IMG/VR virus record: IMGVR_UViG_3300031631_000030
Span: 1-21,676 of that record
DNA length: 21,676 nucleotides
Source: a virus
Direction: 5' to 3' (one strand)
A model generated the notes under the pieces. The model ran no database searches. It worked only from the letters and a program-made list of their open reading frames with translations, and was not told the origin of the DNA. Both the position numbers and the translations under genes were made by a program. Of the stretch, positions 1 to 6,637 are shown one piece after another. How positions within the stretch are numbered: position 1 is the first letter of the stretch; each line of letters begins with the position of its first letter.

Positions 1-66
1 TATAGTAAAGATATGTTAGTAGTGTTAGTAGTTGTTAGTGTATATCTCCTATTGAATATTAGATAA
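1..66 (+). CDS. Possible C-terminal end of a membrane protein (partial)
   Basis: The frame is open from the left edge and ends at TAA 64-66. Its last 18 or so residues (MLVVLVVVSVYLLLNIR) form one strongly hydrophobic helix ending in a basic residue, as expected of a C-terminal membrane anchor. An ATG at 13 would also allow a 17-residue peptide. The stretch is short and built from GTTAGTAGT-like repeats, so it may be chance. The sequence left of the window would decide. Confidence 0.3.
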   Translation, partial: YSKDMLVVLVVVSVYLLLNIR

Positions 67-68
67 TG

Positions 69-92
69 TAATAATAATAATAATAATAATAA
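69..92 (+). repeat. (TAA)8 trinucleotide microsatellite
   Basis: Eight uninterrupted TAA units lie between the possible upstream stop codon (64-66) and the structured element at 93. The tract is non-coding in the forward frames. It could be a slippage-prone spacer or an easily melted AT region; no function can be assigned. Confidence 0.9.
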
Positions 93-174
93 GCTATGTA
101 AGGCACTTTCATCCTACGGTCCTCGTCTTTACATAGCGAGATATCCTAAAGGAAAGGAAGCCCTGGCGGGCTTC
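93..174 (+). other. GC-rich structured element with two strong hairpins
   Basis: Two perfect stems stand out in AT-rich flanks. GCTATGTAA (93-101) pairs with TTACATAGC (129-137), extendable by a G-T and a G-C pair (102/128, 103/127). GAAGCCC (157-163) pairs with GGGCTTC (168-174) around a TGGC tetraloop. A minor TCC/GGA hairpin (144-153) lies between them. No tRNA, C/D or H/ACA signature was recognised. It could be a small structured RNA, a leader or terminator structure, or a DNA-level protein site. The strand is not established, since inverted repeats fold on both. Confidence 0.45.
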
Positions 175-180
175 AACTGC

Positions 181-188
181 TTATATAT
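181..188 (+). promoter_or_regulatory. TATA box for the gene at 209
   Basis: TTATATAT is centred about 24.5 nt before the ATG at 209. That spacing suits archaeal transcription starting at or next to the start codon, giving a leaderless mRNA. No Shine-Dalgarno sequence is seen. Confidence 0.65.
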
Positions 189-208
189 GTAAAATAGAAT
201 ATTATATC

Positions 209-337
209 ATGTCTTACTTTAACAAGATCAAGAAAAGTAGTCCATCATTTGATGCACCAAAGACAAAAAAGGCCTGTAAATGTCCTTTCCACGAGTCATT
301 TGATAGACACTGTGTTGATTGTAACTGCAAATGCTAA
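209..337 (+). CDS. Small Cys-rich (probable zinc-binding) protein, 42 aa
   Basis: ATG 209 to TAA 335-337 encodes 42 residues. The N-terminal half is basic and Ser/Lys-rich. The C-terminal 21 residues hold five cysteines and two histidines in the order C-x-C-x2-H-x5-H-C-x2-C-x-C-x-C, with C23, C25, H28, H34, C35, C38, C40 and C42 available, enough for one zinc site or a small knuckle. The TATA box at 181-188 gives strong support for this start. It is not assigned to a family. Its length is below usual gene-calling cut-offs. Small viral zinc-binding proteins often act as regulators, but that is only an analogy. Confidence 0.6.
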   Translation: MSYFNKIKKSSPSFDAPKTKKACKCPFHESFDRHCVDCNCKC

Positions 338-345
338 TAGATACA

Positions 346-354
346 CTTATATAC
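346..354 (+). promoter_or_regulatory. Candidate TATA box upstream of a structured transcript
   Basis: CTTATATAC is centred near 350. Archaeal spacing puts a transcription start near 373-376, which is where the paired element at 373-423 begins. The only following frame starts with TTG 373 and has 39 unconvincing codons. Confidence 0.35.
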
Positions 355-372
355 TAGGATCATCTAGTAATA

Positions 373-423
373 TTGTCTGTCTGGGATAACCTAATCGGTT
401 GCTCACTTAAGACATCAAGACAA
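373..423 (+). ncRNA. Candidate small structured RNA
   Basis: TTGTCT (373-378) pairs with AGACAA (418-423), and GTCT (379-382) pairs with AGAC (410-413). An inner AACC (388-391) pairs with GGTT (397-400) around a five-base loop. Together they form a nested stem-loop about 51 nt long whose 5' end matches the start predicted from the TATA box at 346-354. It lies between a small forward gene and the 3' end of the leftward zinc-finger gene, so it could also act on that mRNA or help end it. No known RNA family was recognised. This rests only on manual pairing. Confidence 0.3.
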
Positions 424-439
424 AAGAACGTTAGATACG

Positions 440-802
440 TCATTGTCTTTCTAAGATATAATAATCTTTCACTTTCGTGTTTCCTCGTCTAACTATGAAA
501 TCTAATTGCTTATACAACTTGTGACAGTCTCCTCTACAAGTGTATATCTTCCTACTAGGTAACTCCACACCACACATTAAACAATCAGGATATTCACCCA
601 AGTGTCGTAAAAAGTAAGTTCGTAATTTTGCTGCCTTGTGATTATCTCTACAAGGGTGACAATAAAATGCTCTTGCTATTCCCCTTCCATCAATATCAAT
701 ATTACAATCTACACATCTATTATCATTAGCACTTCTACACTTACCACATCGTATATGACCACGATATGTCATACATTCACAATACATATTACAACATACC
801 AT
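440..802 (-). CDS. Cys-rich multi-zinc-finger protein, 120 aa
   Basis: This leftward gene has about five Cys pairs. An N-terminal cluster (C3, C4, C8, C10) is followed by C-x2-C units near residues 19-22 (CGKC), 30-33 (CVDC) and 48-51 (CHPC). A C-terminal CLMC...CRGDC unit around 75-93 resembles the treble-clef or HNH-associated zinc ribbons of small phage proteins. The C-terminus is basic. A DNA- or RNA-binding role is plausible but unproven; no complete HNH catalytic motif is seen. The start at 802 is supported by a leftward TATA box (TTTATATAG, complement of 823-831) about 25 nt upstream. It diverges from the glycosyltransferase gene across 32 bp. Confidence 0.8.
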   Translation of the reverse strand: MVCCNMYCECMTYRGHIRCGKCRSANDNRCVDCNIDIDGRGIARAFYCHPCRDNHKAAKLRTYFLRHLGEYPDCLMCGVELPSRKIYTCRGDCHKLYKQLDFIVRRGNTKVKDYYILERQ

Positions 803-834
803 AAGGTTTATTAGACTCAGATCTATATAAATTT
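803..834. promoter_or_regulatory. Compact divergent promoter between the 802 and 835 start codons
   Basis: CTATATAAA (823-831) read leftward is TTTATATAG, about 25 nt before the ATG at 802. For the rightward gene the only suitably placed TATA-like sequence is GTTTATTAG (806-814), about 25 nt before ATG 835. The two initiation regions share the same 32 bp and could exclude one another. Confidence 0.55.
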
Positions 835-1617
835 ATGCCTCGATTCCTTCATATATTTAGCATGGCAGGCGTTGCCGAAATGATGTGTAAGTATGGAGCA
901 GGAGACAAGGTTTTACAGTTAGATACTTTAGATCCGTTTGGATTTGCCGAGCATTATGGGGTTACTCAACGCTTTGAGGACATTACATCTTTGATCAATG
1001 AGGCTACTGCTATAGCCGATGATTATGATCGCATCATTATTCACGATTTCGCAGAGTTTGCAATACACTTTACACCTAGTAAAGTAATATTGATCTTTCA
1101 TGGTTCCAAGTTACGATCAATGTCTCAAGCAGACAAGGACAAGTATGCCAAGTTCCCACATTACATTACAACCCAGGACTTGTGGGACCATATGCCTAGT
1201 GCCACATACTTGCCAAACCCTGTTGACTTGGAACTGTTCCTTGACGACAAGTACGAGGAAATAGAGCCTAGAACATATCTATGCATTAACAGATCAAACA
1301 GTAGAAAGGAGATAGAGGCAACGATAAGAGAAAGGTATCCAGATATAGAATACTTTGAAAGGACATCAAAGGAGTTTGTGCGGTATACTGACATGCCCGA
1401 GTATCTGGTACAGTACAGCGACTATGTAGACTGGAAGTTTGACTATTCCCACCCACCCAAAACATTACCTCACCCAAGTTGTACAGGCTTACAAGCATTG
1501 GCATTAGGCTTAGACGTACACGATAAAGACGGATTATTGCTTGACCGAAACCTTTTAATAGTACATGATGCAAAAAGAGTAACGGAGAGATTTCTAAAAG
1601 AGTATGACACGAACTAG
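835..1617 (+). CDS. GT-B-fold glycosyltransferase-like protein
   Basis: The 260-residue product looks like a short GT4-type glycosyltransferase. The N-terminal MAGVAE segment sits where such enzymes have a glycine-rich loop. IFHG (87-90) ends a central strand. YLPNPVDLELF (125-135) matches the usual inter-domain motif, and CTGLQALALGLDV (216-228) resembles the C-terminal nucleotide-sugar-binding segment. The protein is shorter than typical GT4 enzymes (about 350-400 residues). It probably glycosylates a virion or host-surface component. The start at 835 is chosen from a weak TATA (806-814); ATG 862 (residue 10) is the alternative, since a stronger TATA at 823-831 lies too close to 835. The last 14 nt overlap terS, which suggests one transcript with the terminase genes. 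Confidence 0.75.
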   Translation: MPRFLHIFSMAGVAEMMCKYGAGDKVLQLDTLDPFGFAEHYGVTQRFEDITSLINEATAIADDYDRIIIHDFAEFAIHFTPSKVILIFHGSKLRSMSQADKDKYAKFPHYITTQDLWDHMPSATYLPNPVDLELFLDDKYEEIEPRTYLCINRSNSRKEIEATIRERYPDIEYFERTSKEFVRYTDMPEYLVQYSDYVDWKFDYSHPPKTLPHPSCTGLQALALGLDVHDKDGLLLDRNLLIVHDAKRVTERFLKEYDTN

Positions 1618-2146
1618 AGGACCAGAGTTATCTAAAAAGCTGCACGAATATGTGTCAACTCAATGGATGTTCTTTGGGAGAAATGCTTATCAGATAAGCG
1701 ATCAGATAAACAAGGATACAGTTCTAATGTCACAGTTTGGAAAGACATCTCCGCCTGGCATACACTATCACGTTAAACAGATTCAACAGGAAATGGAGAA
1801 CAGCATTAGTGAGGATGCTATGGATACATACATTGGTGAGTTCATCAGGGCAAGACTTGGCTTTGAGCAGGATGTCATAGCACTTGAGGAGATTATGCTT
1901 GATGAGAAGAACAAGGGAATGGAAGATATGGACAAGGAATTATACTTAAAGTTTGCCAGAGCAAGACACGAGATTAAACTTGACTCATTTAAGATGCTAC
2001 AGGATTCAGCGTTGCCACTACAGGTTAAGAAACTCAAAATGGAAAGAGCAAAGTTGCGACCTGCTAGACCAATGCCTGAAATTGAGCCACCTGTGGAAGA
2101 AGATACAAACTGGCAACAAGACGGTGAACGGGGTGCAACACCATAG
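1604..2146 (+). CDS. terS: Terminase small subunit (probable)
   Basis: This 180-residue protein directly precedes TerL. Residues about 25-65 suggest a helix-turn-helix (NAYQISDQIN, then GIHYHVKQIQQEM as the recognition helix), followed by long charged helices (about 75-150) likely to oligomerise, and a Pro/Glu-rich tail (about 151-180). This order fits small terminase subunits, which recognise viral DNA and present it to TerL. There is no direct sequence match to a known TerS, so the call rests on architecture, size and position. It overlaps the glycosyltransferase gene by 14 nt and needs no promoter of its own. Confidence 0.65.
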   Translation: MTRTRGPELSKKLHEYVSTQWMFFGRNAYQISDQINKDTVLMSQFGKTSPPGIHYHVKQIQQEMENSISEDAMDTYIGEFIRARLGFEQDVIALEEIMLDEKNKGMEDMDKELYLKFARARHEIKLDSFKMLQDSALPLQVKKLKMERAKLRPARPMPEIEPPVEEDTNWQQDGERGATP

Positions 2147-2217
2147 GATTAGCAAGTAAGAATACATTACAATTAATCGCTGCCGCTGCAACACGAGATG
2201 TACCTTTAGTACCAACT

Positions 2218-3588
2218 GTGTTTTGGTGTAAGGATTCACTAAGTAAGGAAGAGCATTGTTGCTTTTGGCATTTCATATTCCATCCGTACGGTGGTCCTGA
2301 GAGAGATGGAATATATCATCCTTGCTATGCATACGAACAAGAGATCTTAGACAAGATGCAAATGGAGGAGTTAGATGATGAAAGAACAAACCCATGCAAG
2401 TGGTTTTGTGTTTACAAAGCAACAGGTTTAGGATTAACAGAATTTATATTACTTTGGATTGTTTGGAAGAGTTTAGTTGATCCCTGGTTTACAAATAAAG
2501 AGGCTATGATTATAACAGGACCTAACGTTGACTTGGCACGAGATCTTATATTAAGAGCGAAAGGTTTTTTAACTAAGAAAGGACTCGGGTATATAGATCA
2601 TGGTGCGTACGAGCTCGACATTAACGGAAGCAGAATTAAATGTTATCCGTCAAATAACATCCATTCAGCTAGAGGTAAGCCAAAGGTTAGTCTCTTTTTT
2701 GGAGATGAAGCAAGCTTCTTTAAGCTACGAGATGATAGTGTTGTTAGAACCGTTGGAGAGAGATACATTGGAAAATCTAATAGTTGGGTTATATGGGTAT
2801 CTACAGCGGGAGAAGAACCAAAGGGCTTTTTTTACGACATTATGCAAGAACCTATCACAGGAGCAGACGCGACAATATACGAAAGATTCCATTTTTATGT
2901 TGAGGCAGGTCTTAAGGTTGATCCGAAAACGAAAACGTCAATCTTTAGCCCAGCCTACCTAAAGGAAGCCTCCAATGCCCGAAGTTATGAAAGGGAGTAT
3001 CTTGGGGTATGGGGAAAGAATGTCGGTGATATATTTTCTCCAGAGGGAATCGAATTATGCTGTGCTGAAGAATACTCTTGGCGAGTCAACGATGATAGCA
3101 ACGATAGGGTTATTGGAATTGATCCAGGATTTGGTAGTTCTGAATTTGGTATCTGTATCATGCAAAAAGACAAAGGAAAAAAGGCTGTCATATATGCCGA
3201 ATCTTTTGAACGTGTATCTTACATTGACATTGTGGAGAAAGTTAAAGATTTATCAACAAAGTATAGGACTAAACGGTTATTTGTCGATGGTTCGTGGGCG
3301 GAGGGAATTAGAGACTTGCGAGATAAACATGGACTAAACGTTCAAAACATATCCTTCCTTCAGTATGGTGAAAAGATGTTAAACTTTGCAGCCAATGCTA
3401 TAGACTTTCAAGAGGTTAAGATCCATCCAAGTTTTAAGAAACTCAAGATGCAACTAATGACAATAAAATTTAACAATAAGGGTGGTACTAATAAAACTAA
3501 AGTTAATACCTTCGACCTCGGAGATGCTTGGCTATTGGCTATGTATTATTACAAGATGGGTCAAGGAACTCTAGCTGGAGTCGGGTAG
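2218..3588 (+). CDS. terL: Terminase large subunit (DNA-packaging ATPase-nuclease)
   Basis: TerL powers DNA packaging into the prohead and cuts the DNA. Counting from GTG 2218, the ATPase domain shows a deviant Walker A (YKATGLGLTEF, K67), Walker B with catalytic glutamate (FFGDEA, D163-E164) and a coupling motif (WVSTAGEE, 193-200). The RNase H-like nuclease domain has its acidic residues at GIDPG (D302), FVDGSW (D358) and FDLGDAW (D433/D436). At 456 residues from GTG it is near normal length. The frame is open back to 2128, and the preceding 30 codons read like a TerL N-terminus but contain no ATG, GTG or TTG, so the true start is uncertain. The last 18 nt overlap a convergent leftward gene. 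Confidence 0.93.
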   Translation: MFWCKDSLSKEEHCCFWHFIFHPYGGPERDGIYHPCYAYEQEILDKMQMEELDDERTNPCKWFCVYKATGLGLTEFILLWIVWKSLVDPWFTNKEAMIITGPNVDLARDLILRAKGFLTKKGLGYIDHGAYELDINGSRIKCYPSNNIHSARGKPKVSLFFGDEASFFKLRDDSVVRTVGERYIGKSNSWVIWVSTAGEEPKGFFYDIMQEPITGADATIYERFHFYVEAGLKVDPKTKTSIFSPAYLKEASNARSYEREYLGVWGKNVGDIFSPEGIELCCAEEYSWRVNDDSNDRVIGIDPGFGSSEFGICIMQKDKGKKAVIYAESFERVSYIDIVEKVKDLSTKYRTKRLFVDGSWAEGIRDLRDKHGLNVQNISFLQYGEKMLNFAANAIDFQEVKIHPSFKKLKMQLMTIKFNNKGGTNKTKVNTFDLGDAWLLAMYYYKMGQGTLAGVG

Positions 3589-3726
3589 TCCTTTGAGAGC
3601 CATCATAGTCTTAGAGTCATACTTGTACTTGCTAGCATCATATCTACATGCGGCACAAAACAGACCATTTAAAGTATGATCACATTTTAGTAATTTTATA
3701 ATCTTGTCTTTTTCTGCTTGTTTCAT
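3571..3726 (-). CDS. Small Cys-containing protein, 51 aa
   Basis: ATG at 3726 to TAG at 3571-3573 encodes 51 residues. The start overlaps the stop of the upstream leftward gene as ATGA (3723-3726), a strong sign of translational coupling. The centre holds C15-D-H17 and C24-A-A-C27, a plausible CH...CxxC zinc ligand set. Both ends are Lys-rich. Family and function are unknown. Its 3' end overlaps the end of terL by 18 nt on the opposite strand. No promoter of its own is visible, so it probably shares the message starting at 4067. Confidence 0.65.
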   Translation of the reverse strand: MKQAEKDKIIKLLKCDHTLNGLFCAACRYDASKYKYDSKTMMALKGLPDSS

Positions 3727-4067
3727 TTTACACGTTTCTTCTTTAAGTTACTTTCTAACTTCTCTCTGACTTCAGTTCTCTCTCTAGGCAATTTTCTGCT
3801 ATTCTTTTTAGTTACTTTAGGTTTTGATAGATCTGCAACAAAAGCCTTATGGTCCCCCACAGTTACAATCGGGGTAATGCCTTTCATCAATGCAATATAT
3901 AATATAACGTTAGGATCTGTGTTTCTTCGCAACTCATTCATACATAACTCATCAGGATAATGCATGGGAAACGTGACTATCTCATAAACGTGCTGTCTTT
4001 GTAAATCATTTAACAGTTCGTTACGAATCATAGGATAAACTGGAGCTGGCGTGAAATAGGCTAGCAT
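3723..4067 (-). CDS. Hypothetical protein with basic C-terminus, 114 aa
   Basis: This gene is leftward between terL and the portal gene. Residues 1-80 look globular (mixed alpha/beta, with motifs such as FPMHYPDELCMNELRR). Residues about 82-114 are very rich in Lys and Arg, suggesting nucleic-acid binding. The start is well placed: a leftward TATA (complement of CTATATAAG, 4089-4097) lies about 26 nt upstream. The stop overlaps the next leftward start as ATGA. A forward frame in the same DNA (3718-3960) has no promoter and is judged a shadow. I do not recognise the family. Orientation against the structural operon suggests an accessory or regulatory gene. Confidence 0.7.
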   Translation of the reverse strand: MLAYFTPAPVYPMIRNELLNDLQRQHVYEIVTFPMHYPDELCMNELRRNTDPNVILYIALMKGITPIVTVGDHKAFVADLSKPKVTKKNSRKLPRERTEVREKLESNLKKKRVK

Positions 4068-4101
4068 AACTTCCTATAATGCAACAAACTATATAAGTCT
4101 T
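4068..4101. promoter_or_regulatory. Compact divergent promoter (4067 and 4102 genes)
   Basis: Rightward, AACTTCCTATAAT (4068-4080) is a variant of the shared late motif, with its TATA part about 25 nt before ATG 4102. Leftward, the complement of CTATATAAG (4089-4097) is a strong TATA about 26 nt before ATG 4067. Both fit in 34 bp, so TBP/TFB binding for the two directions should compete. Confidence 0.65.
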
Positions 4102-4458
4102 ATGGTTTTATACATCTCTATGGATCAAAAGACATGGGTACAAGGAGACTTTACAGATAGTGTAACATATGACTTGTCAGGTAAGGTGTATGATGAGAAT
4201 ACATTGGCAACAGCAAGAGACATATCATCCTTTACAGGTACATTACGATTAATAGATCAAGATGGGGAACTTGTATTCACAACTACCGAGAATCTAACAT
4301 TGGGATCAGATGGAACAGTATTAATAAAGTTTGCAAGTGGCAAATCACCTAGATTACAAGGAACATTTAAGGTTAGATTACGATTAGAGGTCAGTGGTTC
4401 CAGATTAACCTGTGTTGGTGTTAATGGATCAGACGAAATATACTTTGAATACGATTAA
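4102..4458 (+). CDS. Beta-rich virion-associated protein, 118 aa
   Basis: The sequence alternates short hydrophobic strands and Gly/Asp/Asn turns (TGTLRLIDQDGELVF, GTFKVRLRLEVSG), as in an Ig-like or BppU N-terminal-like beta-sandwich. A second Met at residue 7 (ATG 4120) is possible, but the late-type promoter at 4068-4080 fits ATG 4102. It lies between terL and portal and is transcribed rightward, so a structural role such as a decoration or small fibre-attachment protein is likely. No enzyme motif is seen and the family is not firmly recognised. Confidence 0.75.
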   Translation: MVLYISMDQKTWVQGDFTDSVTYDLSGKVYDENTLATARDISSFTGTLRLIDQDGELVFTTTENLTLGSDGTVLIKFASGKSPRLQGTFKVRLRLEVSGSRLTCVGVNGSDEIYFEYD

Positions 4459-4472
4459 TTACTTCACTTTAT
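4457..4472 (+). promoter_or_regulatory. Late-motif promoter for portal
   Basis: AATTACTTCACTTTAT keeps the TACTTC core, followed by a TTTAT TATA-like block centred about 27 nt before ATG 4497. It overlaps the stop codon of the preceding gene. Confidence 0.55.
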
Positions 4473-4496
4473 CACAAAACAACTAGAAAAGCACAT

Positions 4497-5948
4497 ATGG
4501 CTAACATATTTAACATAAGAAAGAGTGTTTCTGGCTCAAATGCACCCGTTTTACCTAAAATTAACCCAGTTAAGGAGAAATATGAGGGTTCAATCAGGGT
4601 AATTGAGGCATTTAACCACAAAAGTGAGGTAAATCAGAGTGATTACATGGATGAACTGGCTCCAGATAGACCTTTTGTACAAACTCTTAACGCAATTAAC
4701 CAAGATCCTAGATTAAACTTATCAAATGAAACATATATCCAAATGGTCCTAGGAAAAGGACTTCGAGTATCAGCAAAGAAGGAAAACATAGCCGATATGG
4801 TAACAGATTGGTGGGATGATATCAACTGGGATGAACAACTCGAAGATGCACTATATTCTTACCTAGGATGTGGCAATATGTTCTTTGAACATGATCCGAC
4901 ATTTAAGGAATACATTGAAGTTCCAGTTACAACAATAGAAAGCATTGTAAGAAATAAGAACGGGGATATAAAGTTCTACTTACAACACGTTAATGATATT
5001 GACATCAAACTAAAACCAAGTGAGGTAACACAGTTCAAGCTAACTAACGTATCCAGAGAACCTTTCGGCAGAGGACTACATCATTCTGTCTTATCCAACT
5101 ATACCAATCCAGATACGGGAGAGATATACGACTCTCCACTAATTCAAATGAAAAAGATGGAAGATGCAATGCCAAAGATCTTTGAAGGCCACGCAGATCC
5201 AACTGTAATGTTCCACTTTGCAGATGCAGGCGAACAGTTCATTAAAACACAGGCAGACGCACTTAAGAAGATGAAACATGGATCAAAGATAGTTACGGAT
5301 AAGGAATTTGATGTCAAAGTTATCGAGTCAAGTGGCAACAGCAAGTTCGAAGGTTACATTGAACACATTCAAAGGGATCTATTAGAGCCTGGTTCCAAAT
5401 TCCCACTACAATTCTTCAATGCAGGCTTTACAGCACGAGCATCTAGTGAGTCTACTGACTCTGTATTGACGCGAAAAGTAAAGAGAATTCAGGCACGATT
5501 AGCCAATCAAATCAAGTTAAAAATGGTATTACCATATCTTAAGGCAAGAGGTAAGAACGTTAAGGCCAAAGATATACAAATATTCTTTGAAACTCCTCAA
5601 AAACAAGAGGCAACCATAGCAGATGTCACAACATCATTTAGAGACAACATCATCAGACGTAGTGAGGCAAGACAATGGTTTGTAAACAACTCCAGTGTTG
5701 ACATTAACGAGACTGACATGGCTGACGAACCACCTATCACAAGTGTTACACCTACGGACCAAATGAAAGACACCAGAGTAGGAAAACCCGAGGATACTTC
5801 TATTAATGATAAAGAAGAAACAGTAATAGAACGAGCAATGAATGATCTTAAAAATATGGTAAACATGAGAGAGGAACTGGACAGATCCGACAAGAGAAAG
5901 AACACTACAGAGATCTTAGACTTTATCAAGGAGTTAAAAAATGATTAA
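4497..5948 (+). CDS. Portal protein
   Basis: The portal is the dodecameric ring at one capsid vertex through which DNA enters and to which the neck attaches. The 483-residue product has the usual family pattern: an N-terminal wing, a DALYSYLGCGNMFFE segment (about 116-130) with the conserved aromatic and Gly-rich strand, ESIVRNKNGDIKFYLQ, then FGRGLHHSVL (about 193-202, the position of the common G-x-S/G-x-L portal motif). Long helices follow (about 215-265 and 330-360), and the C-terminus is acidic and helical. Length is normal for siphovirus portals. It has its own late-motif promoter at 4457-4472. Its stop overlaps the next start by 8 nt. Confidence 0.88.
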   Translation: MANIFNIRKSVSGSNAPVLPKINPVKEKYEGSIRVIEAFNHKSEVNQSDYMDELAPDRPFVQTLNAINQDPRLNLSNETYIQMVLGKGLRVSAKKENIADMVTDWWDDINWDEQLEDALYSYLGCGNMFFEHDPTFKEYIEVPVTTIESIVRNKNGDIKFYLQHVNDIDIKLKPSEVTQFKLTNVSREPFGRGLHHSVLSNYTNPDTGEIYDSPLIQMKKMEDAMPKIFEGHADPTVMFHFADAGEQFIKTQADALKKMKHGSKIVTDKEFDVKVIESSGNSKFEGYIEHIQRDLLEPGSKFPLQFFNAGFTARASSESTDSVLTRKVKRIQARLANQIKLKMVLPYLKARGKNVKAKDIQIFFETPQKQEATIADVTTSFRDNIIRRSEARQWFVNNSSVDINETDMADEPPITSVTPTDQMKDTRVGKPEDTSINDKEETVIERAMNDLKNMVNMREELDRSDKRKNTTEILDFIKELKND

Positions 5949-6237
5949 AATATACTTGGATGTTAAAGGCGATAGACTAATCGAGTCCTTAGATCTAGGA
6001 AGAGTATCATTAGGAGAATCAACTAAATATACAGTATACATGAAGAACACAGATCCAGATTGGTCTATTTATAATATCAAGATTGAGAACACTAATCCAG
6101 AATTACGATTTGAATCACCTGAGATGTTAAAGCCAAACGAGGTAAGAGAGGTCCATGTTTTCTGGACACCTAAACTAGACAACAGACAACCACTTAGAGC
6201 AGAATTCAAATTTTCAGGCGATATCTTTATAGGATAA
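5941..6237 (+). CDS. Ig-like beta-sandwich protein, 98 aa
   Basis: This is a short all-beta protein. LGRVSLGESTKYTVYMKN, then IYNIKIENTNPELRF and LKPNEVREVHVFWTP, resemble the ASPM/SPD-2/Hydin class of Ig-like domains, in which strands lead to a P-N-E turn. It is translationally coupled on both sides: it overlaps the portal stop by 8 nt and shares a TAATG junction with the next gene. Position after portal suggests an accessory head or decoration protein. Function is not shown. Confidence 0.75.
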   Translation: MIKIYLDVKGDRLIESLDLGRVSLGESTKYTVYMKNTDPDWSIYNIKIENTNPELRFESPEMLKPNEVREVHVFWTPKLDNRQPLRAEFKFSGDIFIG

Positions 6238-6635
6238 TGTCCGCAGACTTTGCACCTGCCAACTTTGAGAGTTCTGACTTTTCATTACCCGCAAGTAAGA
6301 CAGGAAAGAAGATAGTATCATTTGCTGAAACAAAACACTTTGAGAGTTCACTACCAATCATGGGTAATACTAAAATCCATATACCTTCACAGTCCTTAGA
6401 TGTGTCAGCAACACAAATACAAACTGTATCTGAGACAATTAAATATGATTACATTATTGCAACAGACGCTATACTACTAATCGAAGCAGCATGGATATTA
6501 CCTATGCGTACCGTACCGTACAGTACCATAGGAACAACCCAGTTAAACGTTTCAGAAGGTTTAGAGATAAGAGGTCAAAAGGATTATACAAAGGTTATTA
6601 GGAAACTAGAAAAGGTACTAAGTGAGAGTATCTAA
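6237..6635 (+). CDS. Hypothetical head-region protein with N-terminal ADFxx repeats, 132 aa
   Basis: The start codon overlaps the previous stop (TAATG, 6235-6239). Residues 3-17 form three five-residue units (ADFAP, ANFES, SDFSL) that fit the pentapeptide-repeat pattern A(D/N)(L/F)xx. Similar units occur in the fibre gene at 19683. Residues about 55-110 are beta-rich, and the C-terminus is a basic helix. A cluster of four GTAC words lies in the gene (6508-6526). I do not recognise the family; its position between portal and protease suggests a head-completion or accessory role. Confidence 0.7.
   Translation: MSADFAPANFESSDFSLPASKTGKKIVSFAETKHFESSLPIMGNTKIHIPSQSLDVSATQIQTVSETIKYDYIIATDAILLIEAAWILPMRTVPYSTIGTTQLNVSEGLEIRGQKDYTKVIRKLEKVLSESI
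6501..6532. repeat. Inverted repeat containing four GTAC at 5-bp spacing
   Basis: CCTATG (6501-6506) and CATAGG (6527-6532) are perfect complements. Between them GTAC occurs at 6508, 6513, 6518 and 6523, exactly 5 bp apart, and the outer two copies can also pair. The element is inside a coding gene. It could be a protein-binding site or an RNA hairpin; no function is known. Confidence 0.6.
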
Positions 6636-6637
6636 AC

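Noticed and set aside
69-92. TAA run as part of a CRISPR array or attachment site
   Set aside because: It is a simple microsatellite with no spacers and no matching copy elsewhere in the window.
3718-3960. Rightward 80-residue frame opposite the leftward gene at 3723-4067
   Set aside because: It has Phe/Leu/Ser-rich antisense character and no promoter, while the leftward frame has a TATA box and an ATGA junction to a second gene.
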